Position numbers and translations under genes: made by a program. A DNA stretch of 64,000 nucleotides from Candidatus Protochlamydia phocaeensis. GTDB lineage: Bacteria; Chlamydiota; Chlamydiia; Chlamydiales; Parachlamydiaceae. The notes under the pieces were generated by a model. That model was not told where the DNA came from and searched no databases. It was given only the letters and a program-made list of their open reading frames with translations. Numbering within the stretch: the stretch's first letter is position 1; every line of letters starts with the position of its first letter. Positions 15,224 to 24,907 of the stretch are shown piece by piece. The stretch lies in NCBI RefSeq assembly GCF_001545115.1, contig NZ_FCNU01000002.1, positions 62,001-126,000 of the forward strand. Direction: 5' to 3'.

Positions 15224-17935
15224 CTAGAAAGCACTTCCATTACTTGCATAAGCTTCCATTTGCGTATAGGCCTCTTTTACTTCCCCAGTTAATTTATCCT
15301 TTTTCACCTTAGGCCATAAACTATAATAAGTATGCCCCGGAATATTGTAGAGGAATAAGGTTTCCTTTGTATTCGGCCCATAGCAATATTGAGGATCGGC
15401 AGGTATTGTCAAGCCATTTTCATCTAATTTAGTTCGCGTGCCAGGATAGAAGACTGCAATTCTCACGCCCAAGACGCCCCATGCCAGGATATTCAATTCC
15501 ACGTCGCCTAAATTATAGATATTAAGCGAAACATTTCTCTGCCCTCTTAGCCAATTTTGATAATTGGTAACAGTGATATTATGATTGGCTAGAATCATAT
15601 CTCCAAACCGAGAGACCATGTCTGCGTTATCCAAACAAGCGGCCATTGCATTTTTGAGTTGTTGCACATGAGCACTTGTTAAATGATTATTTTGATCCAT
15701 GATCAAAGCTAGCACATTGGACAGTAAACACCCATGTCCATCTATCAACTCATGACGAGAATAGTATTGATTGCTAAGTCCTTGAATGGAAATAGAGTGT
15801 TCGGTTGTATCAGCTATATTGGAAGAATAAAGAATATTATTCGTATTTCCAATAGCTTCTTTAGAAAGATTGGCATATAGCTTCTGATATCTGGCTTTAG
15901 CCGTTTCAAACGCTTGAACGAATCCCCCAGGACCCATGAATTGGCTTATCAAGGAATTTTGCCCAGCTCCAAATAAACCCATATTAGGCTGCCAAGGAAC
16001 AATCGGCTCCTCCGGTGGTTTGTCGTTGCAGTCTGCTGGAATTTCTTGCGTTTTCGGCGTCTTTTTTAAAGGGCTAATGATAGGCATTCCTTCCTCTAAC
16101 AATCCGCTGAGGGCGTCTATGTAACTCTCATCATTGAGCTTTGTTTGCAGCTGCCTTTCGAAAATGCCTTTTATAGAAAATCTTTTCTCAATCGCCACTC
16201 CAATATCAAAAATCAGCTCGTAGGCTGTGCGCACAAGCTCGACCCTTTCATTATTGGACTGCTTCATAAACTCCTGAGTTTCTATCATCTTTGCATGCTC
16301 GTCCGGAATAAGGGGTTCCATCAGCAAGTGGAAGAGATGCTCTCTTTCTTCTTGGGTCAAGCGGTTATAGGCCCATTTGGCCCCTGTAGGATCGATACCT
16401 AAAGGTATATCGACATTGCCCACTTCGGGGGTAAATTCATCCACATGCTTAAACATGATAGATAATTCAGGTATGCGCTCGCCCGTTTCTATATTGATGC
16501 GGCAGCTTTGCACACGCTCGGGATTAGTGGGCGCCACTAAAATTCCTTGATTATTCAGCTTTAAGGCGTATGAATGGCTATCGATCGGACAGAGCTCTGC
16601 TTCTTTAATTAGATCTAAGGCCATAAAGCGATAGACGGCCTGTAGATTAGGCTCAAATTCTTGCCCTTGTATAATCGCGTTGCTCTTGTTAAAGTAGATC
16701 AGACGCTCATGCTCCGGTTCGCTACCCAGTCTGCAAAGCTCATCTAAAGCATAATCAAGCTCGGCTTTTAGTAAGTCGGCCGCCGTTTTCTTATTATTGA
16801 CACGCTGGGCATACGGACTCCATTCCGCTAAATCTGCCGTATTTATCCCAACAGCTCCTGCAATCGGTCCATCCTCCTCTGTTTTACTGTATTTCGATGG
16901 AATGGGGCCTAACTTCAATTGCAAACGATCAGAAGGGGTGTTGATCTGCTGCTCAAGACCCAAAAGCTGTATTTCTAAAGAACGAACCCTCTCAACATTT
17001 TGTTCATCTTCAGCCCGCTTCAAGGCATTTTTTAATTCTCTGTACCTATTCTTTAATTCGGCTAATTCCCTTTGAGAATTATGATTAGCCAAAGCATGGC
17101 GAAGCTCGGCATTTTCTTGTCTCAAGTTATCCCTTTCACCGCTTTTTTGCTGAATTCCCCTTTCAAGGGTTTCTTTCGCTCGCTCTAATTGCAATGTCTG
17201 AGCCTTTAAAGCGGTTAGGTGCATCTCAACTTGTCTATGCTCTTTTTCCAGGCTTTGTAACCGCTCTTTGGTTGACTGCTTTTCTAAATAAGCTTGTCCC
17301 GCCGCTGTTTCTCTTGCCATTGATAAATTCTGCTTAATCTCGAATTTTTTATTAATTTCGAGAATCTGTTTTTCAAAGCGCTGATAGCGGTTAGCTATGA
17401 CTTCTTGCTCAATTTTCGATTCAATATAGTGGTTTTCATCTGTTAAACGCTGGATACGGGTACGGAGGTTATACTCTTGATGAACACCGTACATTCCCAA
17501 TGTCAGAATATTTTTCACTAATTCCCCTAAAAATAACAGGGCAATCTGAGCGACATTATGAACCTCACCCGTCGAACGAGGAAGCGTATCATCAGGTGTA
17601 AAATGAATGACTTGGGCCTTTTCTCGTAGAGCATTTAACTTATTGCTTAAGTTGGCCGGTTCCTCTGATTCTACTTCTTCTCTGATAGTCGTTAATTCTG
17701 TCTCTATCTGCTCCCATTTCTTTAAAAAGCCGGCAGCCGTTCCTTGTAATTCCTGCTGCTTAAGCTGCAGTTCTTTAATCGTGCGTTCGTGATAAAATTT
17801 CCGGAAGGCAAAGACGACTCCCATCGTACAAAGATTAAATACAGCTGAAGAAACAGATTGAAGAAAGGGAGTCGGTTCTTTAGGAGAAGGAACAAAATCT
17901 TCTCTGATACTGATGGGACGTGAAAATTCAATCAT
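15224..17935 (-). CDS. Coiled-coil protein with C-terminal OTU-like protease domain (apparently active copy)
   Basis: The 903-residue protein has hydrophobic segments near residues 25-45 and 125-150, a long coiled coil at about 180-330, a conserved central domain (about 340-640) shared with its neighbour, and a C-terminal domain from about 720. That last part carries ELIDGHGCLLSNVLALI with Cys736, a later ELNILAWGVLGVRIAVFYP strand-helix region, and PGHTYYSLWPK with His868. The order (DG..C, then a central ALA..V.I.V region, then H-Y) is that of OTU cysteine proteases, many of which are deubiquitinases; the Cys motif has one extra residue compared with the usual DGNC. The paired hydrophobic segments recall chlamydial inclusion-membrane proteins. 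Host-directed deubiquitinase function is inference. Confidence 0.7.
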   Translation of the reverse strand: MIEFSRPISIREDFVPSPKEPTPFLQSVSSAVFNLCTMGVVFAFRKFYHERTIKELQLKQQELQGTAAGFLKKWEQIETELTTIREEVESEEPANLSNKLNALREKAQVIHFTPDDTLPRSTGEVHNVAQIALLFLGELVKNILTLGMYGVHQEYNLRTRIQRLTDENHYIESKIEQEVIANRYQRFEKQILEINKKFEIKQNLSMARETAAGQAYLEKQSTKERLQSLEKEHRQVEMHLTALKAQTLQLERAKETLERGIQQKSGERDNLRQENAELRHALANHNSQRELAELKNRYRELKNALKRAEDEQNVERVRSLEIQLLGLEQQINTPSDRLQLKLGPIPSKYSKTEEDGPIAGAVGINTADLAEWSPYAQRVNNKKTAADLLKAELDYALDELCRLGSEPEHERLIYFNKSNAIIQGQEFEPNLQAVYRFMALDLIKEAELCPIDSHSYALKLNNQGILVAPTNPERVQSCRINIETGERIPELSIMFKHVDEFTPEVGNVDIPLGIDPTGAKWAYNRLTQEEREHLFHLLMEPLIPDEHAKMIETQEFMKQSNNERVELVRTAYELIFDIGVAIEKRFSIKGIFERQLQTKLNDESYIDALSGLLEEGMPIISPLKKTPKTQEIPADCNDKPPEEPIVPWQPNMGLFGAGQNSLISQFMGPGGFVQAFETAKARYQKLYANLSKEAIGNTNNILYSSNIADTTEHSISIQGLSNQYYSRHELIDGHGCLLSNVLALIMDQNNHLTSAHVQQLKNAMAACLDNADMVSRFGDMILANHNITVTNYQNWLRGQRNVSLNIYNLGDVELNILAWGVLGVRIAVFYPGTRTKLDENGLTIPADPQYCYGPNTKETLFLYNIPGHTYYSLWPKVKKDKLTGEVKEAYTQMEAYASNGSAF

Positions 17936-18048
17936 AATATTCCTTTGCTAATCCGTTATCCAAGACTCTTATTAATATGTATGCTTGTGAACAAAGAGTT
18001 TTTTATTACTTAGCCTGCACCCTTCATTCTTGTTCTTTTATTTATACC

Positions 18049-20904
18049 TTAAATGTCAGATGGTCGAATTCTCGATTCCCAATAGTTTCTTACCGTGCGA
18101 ACAGCACTGTCATGAGGCTCGGGCAATACATTTTTCTTTAAAATGGGAAATACCCCATAATATTTGGAATCTGACTCTTGATAAAGATAAAGCGCATGTT
18201 TTGTATTCGGTCCGTAATAATATTGCTCTTCCGCAGGAACCATTAATCCATATTCATTAAGCTTAGTTGAACTGCCCGGATAAAAGACTCCAATACGAAT
18301 GCCAAAAACTTCTGCTGCTAATCTAATGATAAACCGGCTATTAAGGTTTCTAATCCTTCCGAAAGTCTCTCCCCTTAACCAATTTTGATATTCAGGAACA
18401 GTCATTCCGTGAGCTTCTTCTATCTCATCTTTAAATGCATCCGCATTTTCCGGCTTATCTAGGTATTTCGCTAATACCAGCTTAAGGCTATCTACACGCG
18501 AACCATCAATATTCTTTACGCTCATCAAAATGGCCAATAGGTTGGAGAATAAGCTTCCATGGTTGTCAAAGAGTTCATGGGAGAGATGATATTGATGCTC
18601 AATCCCATATTTGTTGATTCTTCTAATGTAAGAAGATCCCAACCTGCTATATTCATTCTTTCTTCGAACAGGATTATCCCACGCAGTCGTCTCTTCTATA
18701 CGGATGGGATAAACAACCAAGCTTTCAGACATCTTGTCAAAGATAGCATCGTAAGCGCTAAATGAAGTGATAAAATCGAGGGAAAAATCATCTCCTCCAG
18801 CGGCCAAGGCAGTGCTATCAAATTCCCAAGGCTTTATAATAATAGCCGGCTCAATCCCTTCTTCTTGCATGGGGAATTCGATACCTTGCCTATCTTTTTT
18901 AAGAGGGGTGATGGAGCTGTTCATGCCAAGACTGTTAACATAGCTTGTATCGGTGGCTTTTGCTTCAAATTGGTCAGCGAAGAGCCCCTTGTCGGCAAAC
19001 CTTTTTCGAATAACCGTTCCAATATCAAAAATCAGCTCATAGGCTGTGCGCACAAGCTCGACCCTTTCATTATTGGACTGCTTCATAAATTCCTGGGTTT
19101 CCAGCATCTTTGCATGATCGTCCGGAATAAGCGGTTCCATCAGCAAGCGGAAGAGATGCTCTCTTTCTTCTTGGGTCAAGCGGTTATAGGCCCATTTGGC
19201 CCCTGTAGGGTCGATACCAAAAGGCAATTCACGGTCGCCTACTTCAGGGGTAAATTCATCCACATGCTTAAAAGCAATAAAGACTTCAGGCACCTTCGGG
19301 CCGGATTTTGAATCAGTGCGATAGCCTTGCACGCGCTCCGGATTAGAGGGAGCCATTAAAACTTTTTGATCATTTAGCTTTAAGGCGGGATAATGGCAGT
19401 TGTCCTGATAGAGTTCGGCTTCTTTAATTAAATCTAAAGCCATAAAGCGATAGATTGCATCTTGATTAGGCTTAAATTGTTTGTCTTGGAAAATCGCGCT
19501 GCTGTTGTTAAAGCAAATCAGACGCTCATGCTCCGGCTCGCTACCCAGTCTGCAGAGTTCATCGAAAGCATAATCAAACTCGGCAATTAGTAAGTCGGCC
19601 GCCGTTTTCTTTTTATTGACACGTTGGGCATAAGGACTCCAGAAAACTTCCAACTCTTTCTCGATACGTTTAAAATAATCTTCGTCCTGTATAATAGGCC
19701 CTTTATCTCCAATCAGTTCACGCTCTTGCCTGATTTTTTCCTTTACTATCCCTACTATTTCTACTCTGTGATCCGCCGATACTTTTGGAGTATCAATCCC
19801 ATAGGCACCCGCAATAATATCGTCATCTTTTTGTTTGGTATACTTAGAAGGGATAGGACCTAATTTGGATTGCAAGCGCTGAAGATGCGGAAGCCTCTTT
19901 TGAATATTCTGCAAAGCGCTTACTTGTTTTCCAAGCTGAGTCGCCTGTTCTTTTGCCTCTTTAGCAAATTCTATATCGCGCTGTAAAGCCGCACATTCCG
20001 CTTGCAGTTTTTGTACTTCAGACCTTTGAGTCGTAATCTCATGCTGAATGTTTTGATTCTCTCTCCTACATCCCTCTAATTCATTATTGAGGCGATTAAA
20101 TTGCCTATTCAAGCCATTTTTTTGCTCTTCTACAGCTATTTTTTGAATTCTTACGGCAGAATACTCCACCGTTAATTCTCGAAGCTGCCGATCAATCTCT
20201 TGAGCTCTTACTTGCATTCCTTCAATCTCTTGGCGAGCCTGCACAGGATCCGTCTGTTGAATTTCTTTTATCTCAATTTGATTGTCTAAGCTGGCTTGAA
20301 TAGTCTGAATTTGGCTCTGAAACCGTTCAACTCTTTTATCTCTCAATTCGCGGTTAATGACACTTTCAATATAATTGTTTTCTGCATTCAAGAGATCGAT
20401 CTGATGCTTGCGATGATGATTTAAATAAACCCCGTAAAGACCTAACGTGATAAGATTGGCAAAAAAATGCGCAACAAAGCTTAGACAATTTAAAGCAATA
20501 GTCGTTACTGTGTTAGCCACTTCTTTATTGGCATAAATATAAGAGGTCCTTAGGATATTGCTTTTGCCTTTTAAGGCTTCCAATTCTCCCTTGACTTGTG
20601 CAAATAAAGCGGACGTATCGGCTGGCGACTGAGAAGGACAACGCTCTCGAATCTCATCTAGCTCAGCTTCCAACCCCTCTAATTTTTTAATAAGCTTGCT
20701 TGCCTTCCTCTGAAGATGTTGTTGATTTAATCCAAGCTTTTGAATTTGATTTTCTTTTGAACGGATCTCTAATGGCACGTAAAAATTGAGCGTTATCGCA
20801 TTCAAAAAAAGAACTAGCAGGGATTTGGATGAAATAAGTGATTCCCTCACAGGAGGTGTAAAGTCAGATCCCAGCCCGATAGGTCTAATAGAAGTGTCAA
20901 TCAT
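18049..20904 (-). CDS. Paralogous coiled-coil/OTU-like protein lacking the catalytic Cys and His
   Basis: This 951-residue protein has the same layout as the gene downstream: hydrophobic segments near residues 28-45 and 145-170, a coiled coil at about 200-350, a near-identical central domain (for instance DPTGAKWAYNRLTQEEREHL) and a C-terminal OTU-like domain. At the position of the neighbour's Cys736 it has Ser784 (ELFDNHGSLFSNLLAIL), and at the position of His868 it has Ser in SDSKYYGVFP. Both catalytic positions are therefore changed, so it is probably a pseudoenzyme that binds but does not cut. It carries an extra block of about 50 residues before the SPYAQRVN segment. It starts 113 bases upstream of its paralogue and may share a transcript. 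The reading frame is intact, so it is not a pseudogene. Confidence 0.68.
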   Translation of the reverse strand: MIDTSIRPIGLGSDFTPPVRESLISSKSLLVLFLNAITLNFYVPLEIRSKENQIQKLGLNQQHLQRKASKLIKKLEGLEAELDEIRERCPSQSPADTSALFAQVKGELEALKGKSNILRTSYIYANKEVANTVTTIALNCLSFVAHFFANLITLGLYGVYLNHHRKHQIDLLNAENNYIESVINRELRDKRVERFQSQIQTIQASLDNQIEIKEIQQTDPVQARQEIEGMQVRAQEIDRQLRELTVEYSAVRIQKIAVEEQKNGLNRQFNRLNNELEGCRRENQNIQHEITTQRSEVQKLQAECAALQRDIEFAKEAKEQATQLGKQVSALQNIQKRLPHLQRLQSKLGPIPSKYTKQKDDDIIAGAYGIDTPKVSADHRVEIVGIVKEKIRQERELIGDKGPIIQDEDYFKRIEKELEVFWSPYAQRVNKKKTAADLLIAEFDYAFDELCRLGSEPEHERLICFNNSSAIFQDKQFKPNQDAIYRFMALDLIKEAELYQDNCHYPALKLNDQKVLMAPSNPERVQGYRTDSKSGPKVPEVFIAFKHVDEFTPEVGDRELPFGIDPTGAKWAYNRLTQEEREHLFRLLMEPLIPDDHAKMLETQEFMKQSNNERVELVRTAYELIFDIGTVIRKRFADKGLFADQFEAKATDTSYVNSLGMNSSITPLKKDRQGIEFPMQEEGIEPAIIIKPWEFDSTALAAGGDDFSLDFITSFSAYDAIFDKMSESLVVYPIRIEETTAWDNPVRRKNEYSRLGSSYIRRINKYGIEHQYHLSHELFDNHGSLFSNLLAILMSVKNIDGSRVDSLKLVLAKYLDKPENADAFKDEIEEAHGMTVPEYQNWLRGETFGRIRNLNSRFIIRLAAEVFGIRIGVFYPGSSTKLNEYGLMVPAEEQYYYGPNTKHALYLYQESDSKYYGVFPILKKNVLPEPHDSAVRTVRNYWESRIRPSDI

Positions 20905-21185
20905 ACATATCCCTTAATTATTAATACTTTATTTTTAAACCAGATAAAATTTTTTCATACTAACAAATAAAAGTCAATAAACGTTTATAATTTTTCTTTC
21001 AACTTTAAAGATTTAATAACATCTAAAATCAATAAACAATGAAAGGGATTTTTCCTGATCTAAATTTAGATGACGTTAAAGTAACTATCAATCACTTTTA
21101 TCAGTTAAAGCTTTTATAAATTTTTATTAAAGATGCCGAATTTCTGCCTATTCCCTTGCGTTCGCCCTTCTTGTTCTTTTGAAAA

Positions 21186-22301
21186 TTAGTAAAGTCGGAT
21201 CCTAAGCTCAACGTTTTTTTGAAAAACGGAAAAAGAAGGGCTTTTCTCTAAAACTCGATAAATAAAACTCAAGGGCTTTTCATCCCACTTTAAGGCAAAT
21301 TCCCGGTATAAATAGTAGGCGAGTTCTTCTAAAGAATAGGTGATGGAAGGGTGATAAAAATAGCTATCGGCTTTTTCAACAACCTGGCGATAATGATAGG
21401 CTTGTTCTTTACTTATACAATATAATTGAGGCGCCGCTTCAACCAAGCAAGCATCAAAAAAGCTTTTATTGCCTAGATAAACATGACTTAAAAACAAGAA
21501 AATTTTATTTATCCAGGTTTCTTCTCCGGCACAAAGGCGCGTTAATTTCTCGTTTAATTCCGTGCTTGTTGCTAAACCCTCTCTTTTTTTCATCCAAGGT
21601 TTAATTAACGCTTCCGCAATTTCTGTCAAAGCCTCCTGCGCAAATGTCTTTGAAAGAGGAGAATTCAACTCTTGTTGGATTTGGGAAATCATCTTTGCCT
21701 GCGTTTCTTTAGGCAAGTGTCTTATTTCTAGGGTCTCTGCCGTAGATAAGGGAAAGAATTCCGCTAGCCCAAATTGATCCATCAATAGGTAAACAGCCTT
21801 GCGATTTAGAGCGCCAAGCAAAACACGGAGCAATGATAGAACATTGATTTTAGAAGACTCATTCCAGTAGTGAGAATTTAAATAATTTTCCAGCTTGCTT
21901 TTAACCTCATCTATATGTCCTTGACCCAATCCTTTCAAAAAAATATAGTCCTGCTGCCTTAGATTCATCAAATCTCTTAGCTTACACTTATCCTGCTCGC
22001 CTAGCGCTTTTTCTGCTTGTGGAGGCAATTCCAACAATTGGATAGGCTCATCTAAAACCCAAGATTGGGCTTTTGACGGCTGTCCTAAAAAATTAAAGGC
22101 CAGTTGGTCGGGCTCTTTCCAACAATCGTGATGAGGTTTTAAGGGAGAAGAGGGATTTTTGACAGCAGGGCCAACAGATTCTGTTATATTCAAGCGTCGG
22201 ATTGTTGATAAATCAATGGTTTCAATTTTATAAATATCACATAGGCCGGGATGGGTATAAGCACGGGAATATAGATTTGTATAATCGGAAGACGCATTCA
22301 T
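21186..22301 (-). CDS. Protein with an RNA polymerase alpha-CTD-like domain
   Basis: Residues 87-141 of this 371-residue protein line up with the C-terminal domain of the RNA polymerase alpha subunit: the PIQLLELPPQAEKAL helix, the RDLMNL turn, and a helix-hairpin-helix KGLGQGHIDEVKSKLENYL. The E. coli UP-element-contacting Arg265 and Asn268 correspond to Gln and Lys here, and GKKS is GQGH, so DNA binding may be changed. The remaining 230 residues are helical and unassigned. It lies between the OTU-like pair and a coiled-coil gene, far from any rpoA. It could act as a transcription-related factor or simply reuse the fold; I cannot decide. Confidence 0.6.
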   Translation of the reverse strand: MNASSDYTNLYSRAYTHPGLCDIYKIETIDLSTIRRLNITESVGPAVKNPSSPLKPHHDCWKEPDQLAFNFLGQPSKAQSWVLDEPIQLLELPPQAEKALGEQDKCKLRDLMNLRQQDYIFLKGLGQGHIDEVKSKLENYLNSHYWNESSKINVLSLLRVLLGALNRKAVYLLMDQFGLAEFFPLSTAETLEIRHLPKETQAKMISQIQQELNSPLSKTFAQEALTEIAEALIKPWMKKREGLATSTELNEKLTRLCAGEETWINKIFLFLSHVYLGNKSFFDACLVEAAPQLYCISKEQAYHYRQVVEKADSYFYHPSITYSLEELAYYLYREFALKWDEKPLSFIYRVLEKSPSFSVFQKNVELRIRLY

Positions 22302-22490
22302 AATTTTAGAAGGGAGCTACTATTTATGCCGATTTTAAAATATTCTCTAAGAAAATGTCGCCAAATTCGACGACAGACTCTAAAAATCAGATTCAAAGGC
22401 ATCATTTTTAACAAGACGGCGTAAAATTGCATAGGTTTTTTTTATTCTAATTTGTTAAAAAAGCTTCAGTAAAGATATCCCTTAAAATGA

Positions 22491-23621
22491 ATGACCAAAA
22501 TGAATATTATGAATTTTCAGATCTATTCTCCAGATGCGCTATATGCCTTATTATTTGACGATCGGCAGCCTCAAGATCGCAATGAAGCCGCTTTATCAAA
22601 TCTGTCCCCTCATCAACTCCTATCCTGTGCAGCTATTTTGCAAACAAGCGAACGCTCAGATGCCTTTGAAAGATTAGTCAAACTTGTGAACATCCTTGCA
22701 TCCCCCTCTCAATTGGAAGCGCTTGGAAGAGGGCTCTCGCTTCAACAATTTTTAATGCTGCTCGTCCATTACTTTCATCATCCGTCCGAGCAACATAAAC
22801 TTTCCCCTTTGCTGGTCGGCCTTCCCCCTACGATTTTTCTGGAGACACTCGATGAGCTTTCGGATGAATATTTGCCTGTTCTTAAACAAGAAAGTATTTC
22901 AGAACCCCTTCAACATCAACTCATCGTGTTTGAGCATGATTCGGAAAGGGTGATGGAGGAACTAGCAAAGGCTTTGAATAGCTTGCAAAAAGAGATTGAA
23001 CGCGTCCAAGTTGAAACCCTGACTTACCAAGAATTAAATCAGATAAAAAAACAAATAGAAGAAATCAAGCAATCCTGCGAAACAAGGCTAAGAGCTCTTA
23101 ATAAGGCTTTAGCCATTACGTGGAATACCAATCGGATAGACTTGATTGATCGCTTGAGCCGTCTTAAAGAAAAGTTCAACTATTTAATCCAGCAGCAAAT
23201 CGGACATCCTGCCTATCCTTATTCTACCGGGCTTTATTCCATTTTAGAAAACACTCTCGGTACAGTTTTCAGCGCTGCTTGGGGGCAGCCAAAAGAGGAC
23301 TCTTTAGACGATGAAGACTCCGCCCTTGAAGGGTTGGCAAAATTCTCCATTTGGTATTTGGAAGACTATTGGAATTTAGGCCTGCTATCCGAGACTTATA
23401 CACCCGCTCAGCTAGAATTAGAGCCTGATAAGCATTCCGATCAAGACAGGCTTAAGCATCGCCAAGCTCTCTTTGATTTCGTTCAACAGCAATTAAATAA
23501 ACTTGAAATAGGCACTGTAGGAGCTTTAAAAAAGGCGCAAATTTTTTCCAAACCGATGCTCGAAGACTATATTGCCAAGCACCGCCATTTATTAAAGGAC
23601 GCGGACAAGCCAGGACATTAG
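22491..23621 (+). CDS. Coiled-coil protein of unknown function
   Basis: The 376-residue protein is mostly helical, with an N-terminal segment of short leucine-rich helices (YALLFDD, LSPHQLLSCAAIL) and a heptad-like coiled coil at about residues 145-215 containing several Glu/Lys/Gln repeats. No membrane segment or catalytic motif is seen. The start could be the ATG at 22491, 22500 or 22509; none has a strong ribosome site. It is divergent from the alpha-CTD-like gene and ends before a 16-bp stem-loop. Such helical proteins are common among lineage-specific chlamydial genes, but I do not recognise this one. Confidence 0.65.
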   Translation: MTKMNIMNFQIYSPDALYALLFDDRQPQDRNEAALSNLSPHQLLSCAAILQTSERSDAFERLVKLVNILASPSQLEALGRGLSLQQFLMLLVHYFHHPSEQHKLSPLLVGLPPTIFLETLDELSDEYLPVLKQESISEPLQHQLIVFEHDSERVMEELAKALNSLQKEIERVQVETLTYQELNQIKKQIEEIKQSCETRLRALNKALAITWNTNRIDLIDRLSRLKEKFNYLIQQQIGHPAYPYSTGLYSILENTLGTVFSAAWGQPKEDSLDDEDSALEGLAKFSIWYLEDYWNLGLLSETYTPAQLELEPDKHSDQDRLKHRQALFDFVQQQLNKLEIGTVGALKKAQIFSKPMLEDYIAKHRHLLKDADKPGH

Positions 23622-23756
23622 TCATAGAAAGGGCTCATTTCAACCTCCCTTTTTCTTTGCTCTTTAATCTCTGCCGTTATTTTTTTAGCAACCGCAATAA
23701 GGTTTACAATCAAGCTAAAAGAATAAGCCTCAGAGCTGGCAAAGAGGGTGAGGATT

Positions 23757-23808
23757 AGAATCAATCCGGATTCTTCACTGTTCAATATGATTAATCCGGA
23801 TTGATTCT
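23757..23808. terminator. 16-bp perfect stem-loop between convergent genes
   Basis: The stretch 23757-23772 is the exact reverse complement of 23793-23808, with a 20-base loop. On the plus strand the right arm runs into TTTTC, so it suits as terminator of the coiled-coil gene; it also lies at the 3' end of adk. Each arm contains the self-palindrome AATCCGGATT. Confidence 0.65.
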
Positions 23809-23823
23809 TTTCACTAGAAAGCC

Positions 23824-24528
23824 TTACAGCCTGACAGCATCATCGATAAATCTTTTTAATTCAGCATGCACAACATCGGGAGGCTGGTTTCCGTCAAAAG
23901 AGGTTAATAAGCCCTGTTCATCATAATATTGAATCAACGGTTGAGTTTGCTGATGGTAGACTTTCAATCTTTCCATCACCACTTCTGGTGCATCGTCAGC
24001 CCGCCTATAGACTTCTCCACCGCATTTATCACAAATACCGGCATGAACGGGCGGCGATATATCCCGGTTATAAATGACCCCGCATTGCTTGCAGACTAGC
24101 CGTCCTTCTGCCCGCTTAATAATGACTTCATCCGGTACGTCTAAACATAGAACAAAAAAAGGCACTTTCACATTGCGATGAACCGCAAGCTGATTAGCTT
24201 GCGAAACAGTACGCGGAAATCCATCCAGTAAATACCCACGCATGCAATCTGGCCTAGCTATCCGATCAAATAGCATATCTAAAACAATCTCATCTGGGAC
24301 CAATTGACCGGATTGAATAAAACTTTTAGCTCGCAACCCAATCGGCGTTCCAAGCGTCATATTCTCCCGGAATAAATCGCCAGTAGAAATATGGGGAATT
24401 TGATAATCTTGCGCTAAACGCTTAGCTTGAGTTCCCTTGCCCGATCCAGGCGGACCGAGGAGAACCAAAACGAGAGAGGTTTGCGGACTACTATGCGGAG
24501 CATTAAAAGGTCGTGCACTTTCTAACAT
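23824..24528 (-). CDS. adk: Adenylate kinase
   Basis: Adenylate kinase interconverts ATP + AMP and two ADP. The P-loop GPPGSGKGTQ is at residues 25-34, the NMP-binding segment HISTGDLFRE follows, DGFPRTVSQA is the conserved Asp-Gly-Phe-Pro-Arg motif, and the lid has two Cys pairs (CKQC and CDKC), indicating a structural zinc site. At 234 residues it is slightly longer than usual because about 18 residues precede the first strand; the only Met there is the annotated start. It is a single gene with half of a dispersed palindromic repeat in its upstream region. Confidence 0.97.
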   Translation of the reverse strand: MLESARPFNAPHSSPQTSLVLVLLGPPGSGKGTQAKRLAQDYQIPHISTGDLFRENMTLGTPIGLRAKSFIQSGQLVPDEIVLDMLFDRIARPDCMRGYLLDGFPRTVSQANQLAVHRNVKVPFFVLCLDVPDEVIIKRAEGRLVCKQCGVIYNRDISPPVHAGICDKCGGEVYRRADDAPEVVMERLKVYHQQTQPLIQYYDEQGLLTSFDGNQPPDVVHAELKRFIDDAVRL

Positions 24529-24561
24529 AATTTTCTTTAAGGTTTGAGGGATTTAGAGGAT

Positions 24562-24739
24562 GTCTTAAATTCATAATAGCCATATTTGAGATTATTTTCT
24601 CTCTAGAAGAAGTTATAACCTAAAGGGAATAGCATAAATAAAGGAAAAATCTAAATCAAGCCTGGAAAGGGAAGATTAAAACCGCTAAAAACCTAGATTC
24701 GATTTCTTTTCCTGATAGAGAGAAAATAATTTCAAATAC
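24562..24739. repeat. Two inverted partial copies of the dispersed palindromic repeat
   Basis: The left part (24562-24609, starting GTCTTAAATTCATAATA) matches the first half of the full copy at 62501-62591. The right part (24674-24739, starting GATTAAAACCGCTAA) matches the other half in reverse orientation. Together they look like a copy opened by unrelated sequence or two decayed copies. Confidence 0.6.
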
Positions 24740-24907
24740 AAATCATTAAAAGCTTTAAAACTCTTAAAAACCTACAAACAAATTTAAAAAACAAACAATT
24801 AATTAATTATCACTTTACTATTGATTTAATAATACCCATATTATATAATCCAATTAATTATCACCGCACGACATTTCATTCTCTTTGCTCCCTCCGCTGG
24901 GATTTTT

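Noticed and set aside
18049-20904. Second OTU-like gene as a decaying pseudogene
   Set aside because: The 951-codon frame has no stop or shift and its domains are well kept, so loss of the Cys and His looks selective rather than decay.
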